Virus record (IMG/VR): IMGVR_UViG_3300011116_000260
Location: 1 to 64,000 of that record
Reading direction: 5' to 3' (one strand)
Length of the DNA stretch: 64,000 bases
Source: a virus
The translations under genes and the position numbers were made by a program. Below the pieces are notes generated by a model. The model did not search any database. It saw only the letters and a list, made by a program, of their open reading frames with translations, and was not told where the DNA came from. Of the stretch, positions 1 through 10,729 are shown in pieces (position 1 is the first letter of the stretch; each line of letters opens with the position of its first letter).

Positions 1-115
1 AAAAACATAATTAAACTTTTCTCTTTCTGTAGTCATCTTACTTAGATCAGCGTTAACTTTATCTCTGTTCATAAGAATTTTTTCAATGACCTTTTGTACT
101 AGATCTTCTACAGAT
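1..115. repeat. Terminal overlap, left copy
   Basis: These 115 bases are identical to 63886-64000. Because an open reading frame crosses the joint in frame, I read this as the overlap of a circular assembly rather than a biological repeat at this spot. The true virion ends are more likely in the leader zone around 58 kb. Confidence 0.95.
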
Positions 116-3100
116 TCTGTTTTAATACCACTCCAATTATCTTTTAAATACTTTCTAATACTAGCACCAAGTTTTGTTTTTGGTGTTACCTTTAGACCAG
201 ATACTCCAGCTTCTCTTTCTTTTTTTGTAGATACTGTTTTAGCAACTACTTCGCCAAGTATAGTTACTAGACTATCTGCGTCTTTTACTTGTGCTATATC
301 TTCTGTTATATATGTATCAGATATCTTAACTTCTTCTTGTTTTGGTTGCTCTGGTACTTCAGTTTTAACTGGTTCTTCTACAACCTTTTCAACTAGTTTT
401 CTTTCTTTCTTAATCTTCTTTTTCTTTTCATCAACAAGAAGACCAGATAGTGCTTTAGCAAATCCATCAATATCTGGATTTTCTTTTGCTGCATTTAATA
501 GTTGTGCTTCAAATGCCTTATCTGTTTCAAGACGCTGGAATACTGGTTGTAAACTAAATACCTTACCTACTTCTGTATCTTTCATGTAAGTTTCTAGTAA
601 GTATTTAATAACACTATTTTCGGTAGTTGTATCTAATAGAGAGTTTATAAGAGTATCAAAATCAGTAATACCGTGTGGTTGATTTGGATTTCTAGATAAC
701 TTAGATATTACTATATCATCATTAAATATAAACTCTCTTGCAAATCTTTCTTCAATACCAGATAGAATTAGATTTTCTGTGCTTTGGTATAGCTTATGAT
801 CAATAGTAATTCCAGTATATTCTGCAATATTATTTAATACATCCTCAAAGAAAGTAAACTGGGTTAGGTATTGTCCAGCAATATTTTGTGTTGTTTCATA
901 AGCTTTATCTACAAAGAAACTACCGATATTGTTTTGTAAAACTTCAGTAGCTTCTTTATCGTTTTTAACTCGTTTTAAAAAGTCTACAATACTATTGACA
1001 TTTCTATACATTTCACCCATAGTAATGTTTTCTTCAAACAAAGATGGTAAAACAAATGCAATAGATTTTGCTTTATATCTATCTGCAATATCAGATAATT
1101 CTATAAAGTTTTGTACAAAATTTGGTTGTTTAGTAATATCTTCTAAGTCTAGTTTATAGTAACTAGCTTGTAAAAGTTCTTGTATTTTATCTGGCATTAA
1201 CCAACAAGCTACTGTTAATAAGTTTGTATAATAATCATCTGTATATTTAACAATATCTTTTGTTATTTCTTTTATCTCAGAATTTACAAAATTACTCAAA
1301 CTTTCTACTTGATCTCTTGTTAATGTACCATCATAAAGTTTTGTTAATAGTTTTCTTTGTACTTCTCTAACACTAGTTGCATTCAAAGTTGTTTCAGCAA
1401 TTATATCAGCTAGTAGTTTAGATGGTTGATCTACTGATGCTTTTTCCATTAAAGTATCAAAAATAGAGTCTATATAACTAGTATAAGAAATACCATCAAA
1501 AGTTTTTCCAAGGTTTTGTGCTAGTATTGTTTGAATCTTAAATGAGTGTAGTCCCAAAGAAGCCGCATCATTAGCAGTTCTATAACTAACCTCATCGGTT
1601 GTTTCAATTAAACCGTTAATAATATTATCTAAATCATTAAATTCTGATTTTCTTATAATATTAGATAGTTTACCCCATATATCTTTAATATACTTAAAGA
1701 ATGGACTCATTATTCTTGTAAGTAAACTTTGATTTTCTAGTTTAGAAACAGCTTCAACTGATTTAGAATAAACAAGACTTTCAAACATGTTAGCAAAGAA
1801 TTCTGCTACATTTCCAAAAGCATAAACAAAATTACCATTTAAATTTTTATTTTCAAATACTGCATTATCAAGATCGGTAAAGAATCTTACTAAATCAAAA
1901 TCTACATAATCTGAATATGTTTTGTATAATTCTACTTGTTGATCAACATCTAATACGAATGAGTAGATGTGACCTAATTCGTGTAAAGCAACTTTAGTTA
2001 TTAGATGTGATGTTTGATTTGGTGTTAAAGAACCAGCTTCAGCTCCTTTTAATATTTCATTAACAAATACAGAGAAACCAAATTTATTTTCTTTTACACC
2101 AGCATCTTGTAGTGCCTCACCGTATACACCGCTTTCACCAACTCTTTCTAAATAAGTCATTAGTTTAGTTGGATTTAGTTTTAGATTAGCAATACAAGAA
2201 GCAATTAGTTTTACAGTTTTTTCTTTAAGTTCTTTTGCAACTTTAATATCAGTATGTGGAAAACTATTTTCAAATTGTTTTTGTAAAATCTTTTCAAAAT
2301 AACTTATAAATTTATTGTGTTCTGGTGAAATACCTTTGGCAAAAGAAATATCTGTAAATGCTTTTTGTGCTCTTTTTGTTTGAGTAGCACTTAGTGATCT
2401 TGGTTTAGTCTTTCGATTAGCAAGAATAGCATTTTCTTTTTGTTTTAGTTTTCTAACTAGTGGAGAATCTGTTTCATTAATCTTTAATGATTCAGTTGGT
2501 TTTTCTTTACCAAAAATATATTCCTTTAGTGCTTTTCTAAACTTTCTATTAAGATTCTTTTCTTCGTTAATACGACGATCAAAATCTTCTTTTGAAACAT
2601 CTTTATATTTTTCAGCTAGTTCTAAGAATTGAGTTTTCTTTTCATTGCTTAAAGTAGAGAAACCTTTATTTTCTTTTCCAATTAGATCTCGTTCTAGTTT
2701 TTGTAAATCAGCAATGTGACGATTTAGGTTTATTTCTTGATCTGTAAACCAAGTAGAGTCTTTAGTAGTTCTTTCACTTTCTCTTAGTTGCTTAAGAACA
2801 TCTAAAGATCTTGTTGTAATTTCTTTTATTTTTCTAATTTTTAAATAAGGTTTTGTTTCAGCTTGAATAGCTTTAATGTCTTCTGCTGTTGCTACAATTC
2901 TTGTCCAATCCTTTTCATCTTTTACTTGATCAGCATCAATAGATCTTTTGCCATAATCTAAAGTACTTTCTCCAGCAACTTTATTAAATATTGGAGATTC
3001 TGGAGCATAGCCTAGCTTACCTTCTCTACCATCTTCTTTAATTGTAGCAGAGTCTGCCGCTTTTTCAGCATCGCTAGCAATTCGTTCTAGTCTAGTAGGA

Positions 3101-5145
3101 GATTCGCCAGTAACTGGTGGTAATCCTTCTACTTCAATAGCTCTAATTTTAGCTTCATCTAAACTTAGTTTTGGTATTTCATAGATACCATCTTCTCTTC
3201 TAATATATACATTTTCAATAGTATTTTGTTCAGCTGTTTCATCTACTCTTTTAAGTTCATCTTCTCTAAATGTATATTTAGTACCTTCAATTTCAAGATC
3301 TATTGTTCTAACACCTTCTATTGCTGGTACACTTGGAGTTGGATCTACTTTAATTTCTTCAGCAGCTAATGCAGCAGTTTCACTGATAGCATCTCTTGTA
3401 AGTGGTGTTGGGCCAGTAACAACAGCATCAGTTCCTTCTGGTGTTTCTAAACGAGCAACACCGGTTTCATCTGTTTTTTTAAATAATTTATTTTTTAGTT
3501 TACCAAGTCCATGAGTTGCGCCATATAAACTTGTTCCAAAGAGGAAACCTATAGTACCAGCAATAGCTAATTCTTTTTTAGAATAGTCAAATTGATGGTC
3601 TGTTTGAAGACCAGTCATTGACATTGCTATTCTTGTTGATTGATCTTTTGCACTTGCGATTGTATTTAGTACAGCACCAGAACCACCAATATAACTAAGT
3701 CTTTTTAAATGACCCATCTTTTGCATAAAACTTGGCAGTTCACCTGTTGCCAATGCGGTACTAATACTAAGTCCTTTTTGTACAGTCTGTAATGCTTTTT
3801 GTAGTTTGATTGCTTTATTAGTGTATCCAGCTACTTTTAGTGCTGCAAGTCCACCCTTTGCTGCTGTTCCAAAACCAACAGTAGCTACTGTGGCTGCAAT
3901 ACCAATTCCAATGTCTGGATCATTAACAGCAATTGTTGGAAGATCTGTAATAAAACCAATAATCTCTCCAGCAAAGTTATCAAACAGTAAACTATCTTTT
4001 TGGTATGCTTCTACTTTTTCTTGAAGGGTTGATTTAAATACTTTATCCTGTAATATAAATAAAGCATGATCTTTATTGTTTGTTCCAATAAAATCAATAT
4101 CTGCAATACCCTTTTTTGATAAAGTTTCTTTAACTTCTTTTGGTAGATTGAGCTGGTTAAACCACTTTGCTCCATCAAAGTTTGGGTCTTTTCTGTCAAT
4201 AAGAGTTTTAAGATCGTCTGCAATTGATCCAACACCTTGTTCAAAGATATCAAATCCACTATTATACTTTGCTAAAGATAATTGAATTGCTGATTGTTTA
4301 GCGTATTCATCATCTAAGTTATTCTTATATAGTGGGTTATCAAACGCAGTATCAACCAAAGCACCAACAAGAGCATTACCAGATAGATAACCACCTTCAG
4401 CTTGTGTAGATAACATCCATCTACTAATTGAACCAGCATCAATAAATGCTTTATTTCTTTCTTTAAACTGCTCTAGTGTCATTGGCTCTGGTACTACATG
4501 TGATGGAATTTCTTTACCATCATACTTAATATCTACACCACCAGTAGATGACCATGCTATTCTACCTTCTGCTGTTTTTGGAACACCTTCTTCATAGTAA
4601 GCAACTGGTTCATTATCATTACCAAGATTTACTTTAACAGCCTGCCTTGCTGCTTTAATTTGATTTAAATAATCATTATAGTCCCTTTCAACCTGATCCA
4701 TATTCTCAATTAATGGATTCTGAATCTTGAAATAAGGACCACTCCAATAGCCTCTCTTAGCTCTCTCTAAAGCAAATCTATCTACATCTCTACCCAAGAA
4801 ACCAGAACCAGCTCCTCCAGTTAATAGATAGTTTGCTTTTCTAAATTCCCAAAAATCATCATTGTTTGGTTTTTTAGTTGACCAATTTTCTTTTGAACTA
4901 ATAGCCTGTAGATTAGTATCAGGCATAATCCCATAACGCTCTTTTTCAGCTCCCTCTAGTGTATTAAATGTAAATGGAGCTGATAGAGTTTGCCAGTTAT
5001 TAAAGAAAGATCTACCAAACATTACTGGAGCTGTCGCTGTAAAGTAAAGTTCTGGTAGTTCTTGTTCTGGTTTATAGTTAACGCTTGGTCCTAATTGAAA
5101 ATTAAAATTATTTAAACCATCAATATTGATTTTTTCTGTGCTCAT
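1..5145 (-). CDS. Giant internal virion-type protein, N-terminal half (wraps across the window ends)
   Basis: The frame opens with ATG at 5145 behind a ribosome site (AAAGGT) and stays open to position 1. It continues without a break in the repeated end sequence to the stop at 58621, giving about 3,469 residues in all. Seen here: hydrophobic, glycine/alanine-rich segments near residues 410-430 and 520-540, then long charged helical stretches. HELGH at residues 1055-1059, followed by AEFFANMFE with E1115, has the spacing of a gluzincin-type zinc metallopeptidase. It is the last gene of the internal virion protein block, so I infer a protein carried in the virion, like T7 gp16 in position but far longer. 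A large polyvalent-type protein is the alternative. The overall function is unknown. Confidence 0.85.
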   Translation of the reverse strand, partial: MSTEKINIDGLNNFNFQLGPSVNYKPEQELPELYFTATAPVMFGRSFFNNWQTLSAPFTFNTLEGAEKERYGIMPDTNLQAISSKENWSTKKPNNDDFWEFRKANYLLTGGAGSGFLGRDVDRFALERAKRGYWSGPYFKIQNPLIENMDQVERDYNDYLNQIKAARQAVKVNLGNDNEPVAYYEEGVPKTAEGRIAWSSTGGVDIKYDGKEIPSHVVPEPMTLEQFKERNKAFIDAGSISRWMLSTQAEGGYLSGNALVGALVDTAFDNPLYKNNLDDEYAKQSAIQLSLAKYNSGFDIFEQGVGSIADDLKTLIDRKDPNFDGAKWFNQLNLPKEVKETLSKKGIADIDFIGTNNKDHALFILQDKVFKSTLQEKVEAYQKDSLLFDNFAGEIIGFITDLPTIAVNDPDIGIGIAATVATVGFGTAAKGGLAALKVAGYTNKAIKLQKALQTVQKGLSISTALATGELPSFMQKMGHLKRLSYIGGSGAVLNTIASAKDQSTRIAMSMTGLQTDHQFDYSKKELAIAGTIGFLFGTSLYGATHGLGKLKNKLFKKTDETGVARLETPEGTDAVVTGPTPLTRDAISETAALAAEEIKVDPTPSVPAIEGVRTIDLEIEGTKYTFREDELKRVDETAEQNTIENVYIRREDGIYEIPKLSLDEAKIRAIEVEGLPPVTGESPTRLERIASDAEKAADSATIKEDGREGKLGYAPESPIFNKVAGESTLDYGKRSIDADQVKDEKDWTRIVATAEDIKAIQAETKPYLKIRKIKEITTRSLDVLKQLRESERTTKDSTWFTDQEINLNRHIADLQKLERDLIGKENKGFSTLSNEKKTQFLELAEKYKDVSKEDFDRRINEEKNLNRKFRKALKEYIFGKEKPTESLKINETDSPLVRKLKQKENAILANRKTKPRSLSATQTKRAQKAFTDISFAKGISPEHNKFISYFEKILQKQFENSFPHTDIKVAKELKEKTVKLIASCIANLKLNPTKLMTYLERVGESGVYGEALQDAGVKENKFGFSVFVNEILKGAEAGSLTPNQTSHLITKVALHELGHIYSFVLDVDQQVELYKTYSDYVDFDLVRFFTDLDNAVFENKNLNGNFVYAFGNVAEFFANMFESLVYSKSVEAVSKLENQSLLTRIMSPFFKYIKDIWGKLSNIIRKSEFNDLDNIINGLIETTDEVSYRTANDAASLGLHSFKIQTILAQNLGKTFDGISYTSYIDSIFDTLMEKASVDQPSKLLADIIAETTLNATSVREVQRKLLTKLYDGTLTRDQVESLSNFVNSEIKEITKDIVKYTDDYYTNLLTVACWLMPDKIQELLQASYYKLDLEDITKQPNFVQNFIELSDIADRYKAKSIAFVLPSLFEENITMGEMYRNVNSIVDFLKRVKNDKEATEVLQNNIGSFFVDKAYETTQNIAGQYLTQFTFFEDVLNNIAEYTGITIDHKLYQSTENLILSGIEERFAREFIFNDDIVISKLSRNPNQPHGITDFDTLINSLLDTTTENSVIKYLLETYMKDTEVGKVFSLQPVFQRLETDKAFEAQLLNAAKENPDIDGFAKALSGLLVDEKKKKIKKERKLVEKVVEEPVKTEVPEQPKQEEVKISDTYITEDIAQVKDADSLVTILGEVVAKTVSTKKEREAGVSGLKVTPKTKLGASIRKYLKDNWSGIKTESVEDLVQKVIEKILMNRDKVNADLSKMTTEREKFNYVF

Positions 5146-5186
5146 ATGTTACCTTTCTGGGGACTGGTGTGCCATGAATAAGTAGA

Positions 5187-8100
5187 TTATTTTGGAACTG
5201 AGTAATATCTATTACCGTGTTTTACAACTTTAAATCCGCGTTCTTCTTCTGCTTTTTCCATTAAATTCCATGTATGGTGTTTTTTACCTTTTAAAATTAT
5301 ATAACTTTCATCTGGTAGTTTATACTTTTTTTTATCTTCAATACTAGCATCTGTTACAGATCCCCAATGACCTGTATCATCTGGTTTCATTCCAGAAACT
5401 TCTGCTGTTACATAATCATAATCAGATCCTTCTGGATTAAATTTTTTTTCTTTAGAAGAACTCCAAAGATTAGCTTCAGCTTTTCTTCTTATTGTTAAAC
5501 CATTTAATACTTTACCACCAGATTTATTATAAAGTTGTAATGCTGCTGGTACATCTTTAAAGTTATCTACTGAAGATACGGCTTTAGTTAGTGTTTCAAA
5601 GCCTTTACGACCATAGAAATTTTGACCGTTTTTCATATTGTAAGCAAATGAAATCAATGCTGCTTGTTGATTCTGATTCATTTCATTCCAAGTTGGAATA
5701 GTTTCTTGTAGTCTTGGAATAATTTTAGTGTCTACAAAATCTTGCATTAAAGCATCTGCTTCTTCCTTAGAAATCTTATCTCCTTTTTTAACTGGAGTTC
5801 CATCTCTATAAGTAGTTGTGCCTTTACCTATTGTCCATACTTTTCCATCATTATCCCAATAGGCTTCAGTTTTCATTCCCTCAAATTCAGAAATTAAACC
5901 CATATATGGTTTATCGCTAACAGATCCGGGAGATGTTTGTTTTTTGCCAGTAAAGAAATCTCTAATTAAACCAATTGCTCCACCATACTTGAAATTAGGA
6001 TCACTAGTAAATGTTTCTTCTTTAGTTACTGGGACTCTTTCCCAAGATAGTGTATCATAATTCCATTCCATTTTTGTCTGTGGAGTAGTTTCTTGTTCTT
6101 TTTTCTTTGCTTGTTCAATAACCTGTGCCATTAACTTGGTTGGTGTGATTGTAATTCTATCTTTAATACCTCTTAAGATATCGTTATTACTAGAATCTAT
6201 TGGTGGTAAGTTTGGAACACTTGTTTGTGCGTTATTTAAAAACTGTTTTGTAGATAGAGTTACATCGGCCAAGGTAACAATAAATTGTTTTCCTTTTGCT
6301 TTTTCAAATAACGCGGCAGATGTTTCATCTGTTAATAGGGCTGAGTATAGTTCAACAGCTTGTTGCTGACTTAACCCCATATTTTCTTGTGCGTTCTTGA
6401 CTAAGAATGGCATCTCAGATTGTAAAGCCATTCTAAATTCTGCAATTGTATCCATACTAGAATCTTGACCAACAAAAATAGAATCTTTACTAGTATTTCT
6501 ATTTGGTGTTTTTAATAAACTATTTGTAATTTCACCAACTAATTCATCTTTAGTTTTAGGTGAAACAAAGTAATCAATTTGATTCTGTACGGTTTTTGGA
6601 CTAGTTGTTAGTTTAATTTGGTTTGGGTTTACTCCGCTTTGTAGACTATTTGCCCATACATTGAAATCAGAAGCAGGACCATAAATATCTATTGATCCAT
6701 TTTCATCTTTAATATCAGAAAAGAATGACATAGACTGTCCATTTACTGGGTTAATAAATGAACGACCATCCTTCATTTCAATTGGTATTACTGTTGAGTC
6801 TGTTAATAACTCTCCTACTCCATCTTTATTATAGAGTGGAATGCTAGTTAAAACCATATCTACTCTGGCTTCACCCATAGTTTTATTTCTATAGGCTCCT
6901 TTTGATTCAGATAGGTTTGGAGTCCATCCCCATTGATCTGCTGTTGGAATTGCTTCCATAGCTGCATAAAAAGATCTTTGAATTTCTTCTTCGGTTTGTG
7001 GTCTTACTCCACCATTAAACTTAGTCAATACTTGATCGCTAGATGCAAAAGCAAGTTTATAAATAGTTGCTTTATTTGGACCAGCGTCATAAGTTTGGCC
7101 AGTACTTGGATTAGTTCTTTCAATGTGAATTGTAGATGCTAATCGCTGTAATCTTTCTATTGGGAATAAAGTTCTTTGTTGAGAAAATGATTCATCAATA
7201 CTAGAAGCAATAACTCCAGTATATCCACCAACATCTCCTTCTAAATTAGTCATTGCTAGTTGAGAAGCATAACCAAGTTTTAACTCACCAGTTGAACTAT
7301 CATTTAAAGATTCTTTTATTGATTTTGGTAATAGTTGATTTTGTTTTAATTGCTCTAAAGTTCTTTTTGTTGGTTCTGGCCTAAAAATAGAATTTGGAGA
7401 TACTAAACCAGTACGAGTAAATCTTGGATTATTGTTTGCATCTACACCTTTAATTGTATAAGTAGATGGTGTTAATAAAGAAGATACAATAATATTTTGA
7501 GATATTTTTTCTCGTTCATCTTTGCTTAACTCTTGATCTGGTGTAATATAAAAAGATAAACCAGACATATAAGCTTCTCTAATATCTCTATTTTCTCTTA
7601 AGGTTTGGTTTAGATTATCTTGTGTAATATTTAATCCAGATGTTTTTAATTGATCAATAAAGAAAGATGAATATGAGTTTTCTAATGAAGTGTATTTACT
7701 ACCAATACCACTAACACCAGCCTGTTGACTTAATGATGTTCGTGTTGACATTGCTTTTGTTAGTGCACCCATTGTTTCTAGGTTTGTTTTACTAACAAGT
7801 TGTAATACCTCACCGCTTGATTTATTTGTATTTCTTGAGAGATATCTAATAATTCTAAGTCTATTCATTCCTTCTTCGGAAATGTTGCTATCTTGAGTTT
7901 GCATATACTCAAAAGATTCGTCACTAATTTGTGGAGCAATATGATAAAACATATCAAATGTTTTTGGATTTTCTGTTCCCAAAGAAGGAGCTGAAGCTAG
8001 TGCAGTAGCAAGTCTTTTAAATTGATCTGGTACTTGAATACCCGCTTGTGGATAATATTCTTGAACATATTGTCCATATTGTTGTTTTCTAATTTCTTCT

Positions 8101-8942
8101 GGAAGTTCCATAAATCTACGCTGATCAATTAAAGAAATTCCTGTATCTGGATCTTGTTGAAGAATTAAACTTTTATCTTGAAGTAGATCTGCTTGTTCTT
8201 TTGGTAATAGTATTGGTTTTAATCCCGGTTCGTTTTGATCTACTACTTGATTATATTTCTTTTGTGCGTCTGTTGGTTGAATTTTACCTAGTTTGCCGTT
8301 ATTAAAAGCATTTGCTAGATTCATTTGTTCATTCATAGTTAGCAAAGCATCTCTTTGAACTCTTTCTCCAGCTTCTGCTAATGATTTATAACCTTTTCTA
8401 GCATTATCAATTACATCAAACCATCTACTACCAAAACCATCATATTTAAATGACTCATTTGATTTATAGTTACCATTTGCATCTTTAATAAATAAAGGAT
8501 TTTCAAATTCAAAAACACTGTTTATTTTTTCAGCGGCTTCGTTTTGTTGTTTATAAAAATCACCCTGTATATTATTTATACCGTTTACTGAACTATCTGA
8601 TGTAAAGTCTGAGGGTAATCCTTGTTGCTTTTTATTTGAGTATGAATCATATACTTTAGTTTCTGCGTCATATATAATATCAGAAATTTCAGCACCCTTT
8701 TTTTGGATGTTATATTCTAATACTCTTGGAAGAATATTTCCAGCTACTTCAAATGCTTTTGCTCCAACACCATACCAATCAAAAGCACTGGTATCAATAC
8801 CACCAATCATTTCTCTTGGAGCAGCCATAGATACTTCACCTTCTTTTACAAAGGTTGCTCCTGCTGGTTGTTCTGAAACTCTTGGTGCTTGTATATTTAC
8901 TTGATCTGGGTTTACTACATAATTATTTGGTGTTGGTGGCAT
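5187..8942 (-). CDS. Internal virion protein with C-terminal T4-type lysozyme domain
   Basis: 1,251 residues. The first thousand are a mostly helical, low-complexity virion-type sequence with no domain I recognise. From about residue 1010 to 1145 there is a glycoside hydrolase 24 (phage lysozyme) domain: EFEGMKTEAYWDNDG followed by WTIGKGTT carries the catalytic Glu and the usual downstream Asp/Thr pattern, and NQNQQAALISFAYNMKNG matches the helical lobe. Family knowledge: such domains cleave peptidoglycan and, in virion proteins, open the wall for DNA entry. It follows the 351-residue core protein (20-base overlap) and precedes the giant gene, so it is probably an ejected core protein playing the part of T7 gp16. 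It could also act in lysis, since I see no separate endolysin in the window. Confidence 0.8.
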   Translation of the reverse strand: MPPTPNNYVVNPDQVNIQAPRVSEQPAGATFVKEGEVSMAAPREMIGGIDTSAFDWYGVGAKAFEVAGNILPRVLEYNIQKKGAEISDIIYDAETKVYDSYSNKKQQGLPSDFTSDSSVNGINNIQGDFYKQQNEAAEKINSVFEFENPLFIKDANGNYKSNESFKYDGFGSRWFDVIDNARKGYKSLAEAGERVQRDALLTMNEQMNLANAFNNGKLGKIQPTDAQKKYNQVVDQNEPGLKPILLPKEQADLLQDKSLILQQDPDTGISLIDQRRFMELPEEIRKQQYGQYVQEYYPQAGIQVPDQFKRLATALASAPSLGTENPKTFDMFYHIAPQISDESFEYMQTQDSNISEEGMNRLRIIRYLSRNTNKSSGEVLQLVSKTNLETMGALTKAMSTRTSLSQQAGVSGIGSKYTSLENSYSSFFIDQLKTSGLNITQDNLNQTLRENRDIREAYMSGLSFYITPDQELSKDEREKISQNIIVSSLLTPSTYTIKGVDANNNPRFTRTGLVSPNSIFRPEPTKRTLEQLKQNQLLPKSIKESLNDSSTGELKLGYASQLAMTNLEGDVGGYTGVIASSIDESFSQQRTLFPIERLQRLASTIHIERTNPSTGQTYDAGPNKATIYKLAFASSDQVLTKFNGGVRPQTEEEIQRSFYAAMEAIPTADQWGWTPNLSESKGAYRNKTMGEARVDMVLTSIPLYNKDGVGELLTDSTVIPIEMKDGRSFINPVNGQSMSFFSDIKDENGSIDIYGPASDFNVWANSLQSGVNPNQIKLTTSPKTVQNQIDYFVSPKTKDELVGEITNSLLKTPNRNTSKDSIFVGQDSSMDTIAEFRMALQSEMPFLVKNAQENMGLSQQQAVELYSALLTDETSAALFEKAKGKQFIVTLADVTLSTKQFLNNAQTSVPNLPPIDSSNNDILRGIKDRITITPTKLMAQVIEQAKKKEQETTPQTKMEWNYDTLSWERVPVTKEETFTSDPNFKYGGAIGLIRDFFTGKKQTSPGSVSDKPYMGLISEFEGMKTEAYWDNDGKVWTIGKGTTTYRDGTPVKKGDKISKEEADALMQDFVDTKIIPRLQETIPTWNEMNQNQQAALISFAYNMKNGQNFYGRKGFETLTKAVSSVDNFKDVPAALQLYNKSGGKVLNGLTIRRKAEANLWSSSKEKKFNPEGSDYDYVTAEVSGMKPDDTGHWGSVTDASIEDKKKYKLPDESYIILKGKKHHTWNLMEKAEEERGFKVVKHGNRYYSVPK

Positions 8943-9978
8943 TTACATCTCCTTGAAATAAATCTTTATACTGATTTAAAGCCATATATAAAGTCTTCAT
9001 TATATCCTTTTCATTTTTTACACGACCACTATTAATTTCTCCCATCATACCCCTCTCAATTAGAGTTTGATATTCTGGTTTTGCAAACATAGAAAAAGCT
9101 TCATTCCATTTATCTGGAGTTAATGAACCAGTTTCAAGCATATTAGCAGCAACACCCTCAGATGCTTTATTATCTAAGTTAATTTTTGCTCGTTGTTTAG
9201 CAACATTACCTTTAACATAGTTTTTAATAAATTCTGGAGCTAGTTCATCAATCATAAGTTGTTCGTCTGTATTTGGAGTTCCATAAGGATCTTGTGGAAA
9301 TACTTGTGATCTATCTTCTAAATCAAAAGCTGGAGTAAACATTCCATCTTTATTAGCAACCCCAAATCGTCCATTTATTGTATTAGATACATCTAAAAGA
9401 TTCATTCTTTCTAGTTTTAATAAATCTTCAACATGAGCATCTTCTGGTACATCTGGGTCTAATTCTTTATTTGATATTTTACTAAGTCTTCTACTAAGAT
9501 CATCTTTATAAACTTGTTTGGCTTTATTGAGATTGATATCAGCATTTCTAGTAGAAAAGTTTTGAAGATCGTCTTTGAATTCTTCTACCATCCAGTTGGG
9601 CCATCTTGAAACCTTATCTCTAAGAAAATGTTCTTTTTCAGTTGGACTTTGAAACATTTCCATTTCCATTTCTGTTCTAGATATAAGTTCTTCTTTTGCT
9701 TTACTTTCACCATCTGGATGAAGTTCAAGATATTTTTTCCAATATTGTTCTTTTATCTTGTCTGTTGGTAATGGTAATTCTTTTGTAGCTTGAACCCAAG
9801 TATTAAATAATTCTTGTTTATTATTTGGATACATTTGTTTAATACTAGTTTCAATTTTTTCTAATTTATTTTTAGTTTGCTCTGCTCTTATATCTGAAAA
9901 TTTTTTATGGTTTGCTTTTCCAGTATGAACTGTGCCTTCAGCTATTTGTTGTAGTTTATTTAATTTATCAATATTCAT
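8923..9978 (-). CDS. Internal virion/core protein (gp15-like by position)
   Basis: 351 residues, highly charged and helical, with no signal peptide or membrane segment. It has no motif I can tie to an enzyme. It sits between the gp14-like protein and the lysozyme-domain protein, the place that T7 gp15 holds in its core block, but it is about half the length of T7 gp15. Its 3' end overlaps the next gene by 20 bases, so the two are probably translated together. The role as an ejected core protein is inferred from order alone. Confidence 0.55.
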   Translation of the reverse strand: MNIDKLNKLQQIAEGTVHTGKANHKKFSDIRAEQTKNKLEKIETSIKQMYPNNKQELFNTWVQATKELPLPTDKIKEQYWKKYLELHPDGESKAKEELISRTEMEMEMFQSPTEKEHFLRDKVSRWPNWMVEEFKDDLQNFSTRNADINLNKAKQVYKDDLSRRLSKISNKELDPDVPEDAHVEDLLKLERMNLLDVSNTINGRFGVANKDGMFTPAFDLEDRSQVFPQDPYGTPNTDEQLMIDELAPEFIKNYVKGNVAKQRAKINLDNKASEGVAANMLETGSLTPDKWNEAFSMFAKPEYQTLIERGMMGEINSGRVKNEKDIMKTLYMALNQYKDLFQGDVNATNTK

Positions 9979-9989
9979 TTTATTTCTCT

Positions 9990-10727
9990 TTAGGCTGCGC
10001 CCATAGCACTTCCGCCGATAGAAGAAGCATTACCCCAATCAGTTATACTTTCACCAAGACTACCACTTGGACCACCACCACTACCCTTACCGTATAGTAG
10101 ACCGGCTGTAATACCAGCTTGTAGACCGCTAAGAGCACCGCTAGCAATAATCTGTCCTGTATTATTTGAACTAACCATTCCATCATATCCGGGTAGATAT
10201 GTCTGTAATTCTTGGTAATTAAAATCTCTTTGTGCTAATTTATTTTGATAAGTAGTACCAATATCTCTCATTTGGTTCATTTTGTTTATACGAAGATTTG
10301 CCATATTAACAGTAGCGTTTTCAAGATTTTGTCTTAATAAAGCTCTTGCTGTTCCTGAAGATGCAGAGATATTTCTACCACTTACACTAGATAGTAAAGC
10401 AGAGTTTACTTGATTGGTTTGTTTACTAAATTGACCTTTAGCATTATCATAACCCATTTCTGTATAAACTTCTTGGATTGCTCTTTCACTAAGTGCCTGT
10501 CTTTCAATTGCTTTATTATTAATTGCTTTTGCAAGATTTGCTTTTTCAATATTTCTATTGTTAGCTTGTATCTGCCATTTTCTTTGGAAGTTTGCATTTT
10601 GTGCAATTAACTGTTGTTGCATTGCTTGGGCTTGTGCTTGATTAGAAGCACCAAAACCAGACATTAAACTTTGCCCTAAAGACAAAGCAGCCATTCCTCC
10701 ACCAACTGCTAATGTTGCATATGACAT
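9990..10727 (-). CDS. Internal virion protein, gp14-like
   Basis: 245 residues. It has an apolar, glycine/alanine-rich N terminus, a central helical region rich in Gln and Asn, and a glycine-rich hydrophobic C-terminal third (SGALSGLQAGITAGLLYG then a GSGGG run). This pattern of small apolar segments around a Q/N-rich coil is typical of T7 gp14-type proteins, which form the outermost part of the ejected core in the outer membrane. It is the first of the core block (gp14-like, core protein, lysozyme protein, giant protein). Its length is close to the usual 190-250 residues. Confidence 0.7.
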   Translation of the reverse strand: MSYATLAVGGGMAALSLGQSLMSGFGASNQAQAQAMQQQLIAQNANFQRKWQIQANNRNIEKANLAKAINNKAIERQALSERAIQEVYTEMGYDNAKGQFSKQTNQVNSALLSSVSGRNISASSGTARALLRQNLENATVNMANLRINKMNQMRDIGTTYQNKLAQRDFNYQELQTYLPGYDGMVSSNNTGQIIASGALSGLQAGITAGLLYGKGSGGGPSGSLGESITDWGNASSIGGSAMGAA

Positions 10728-10729
10728 TA

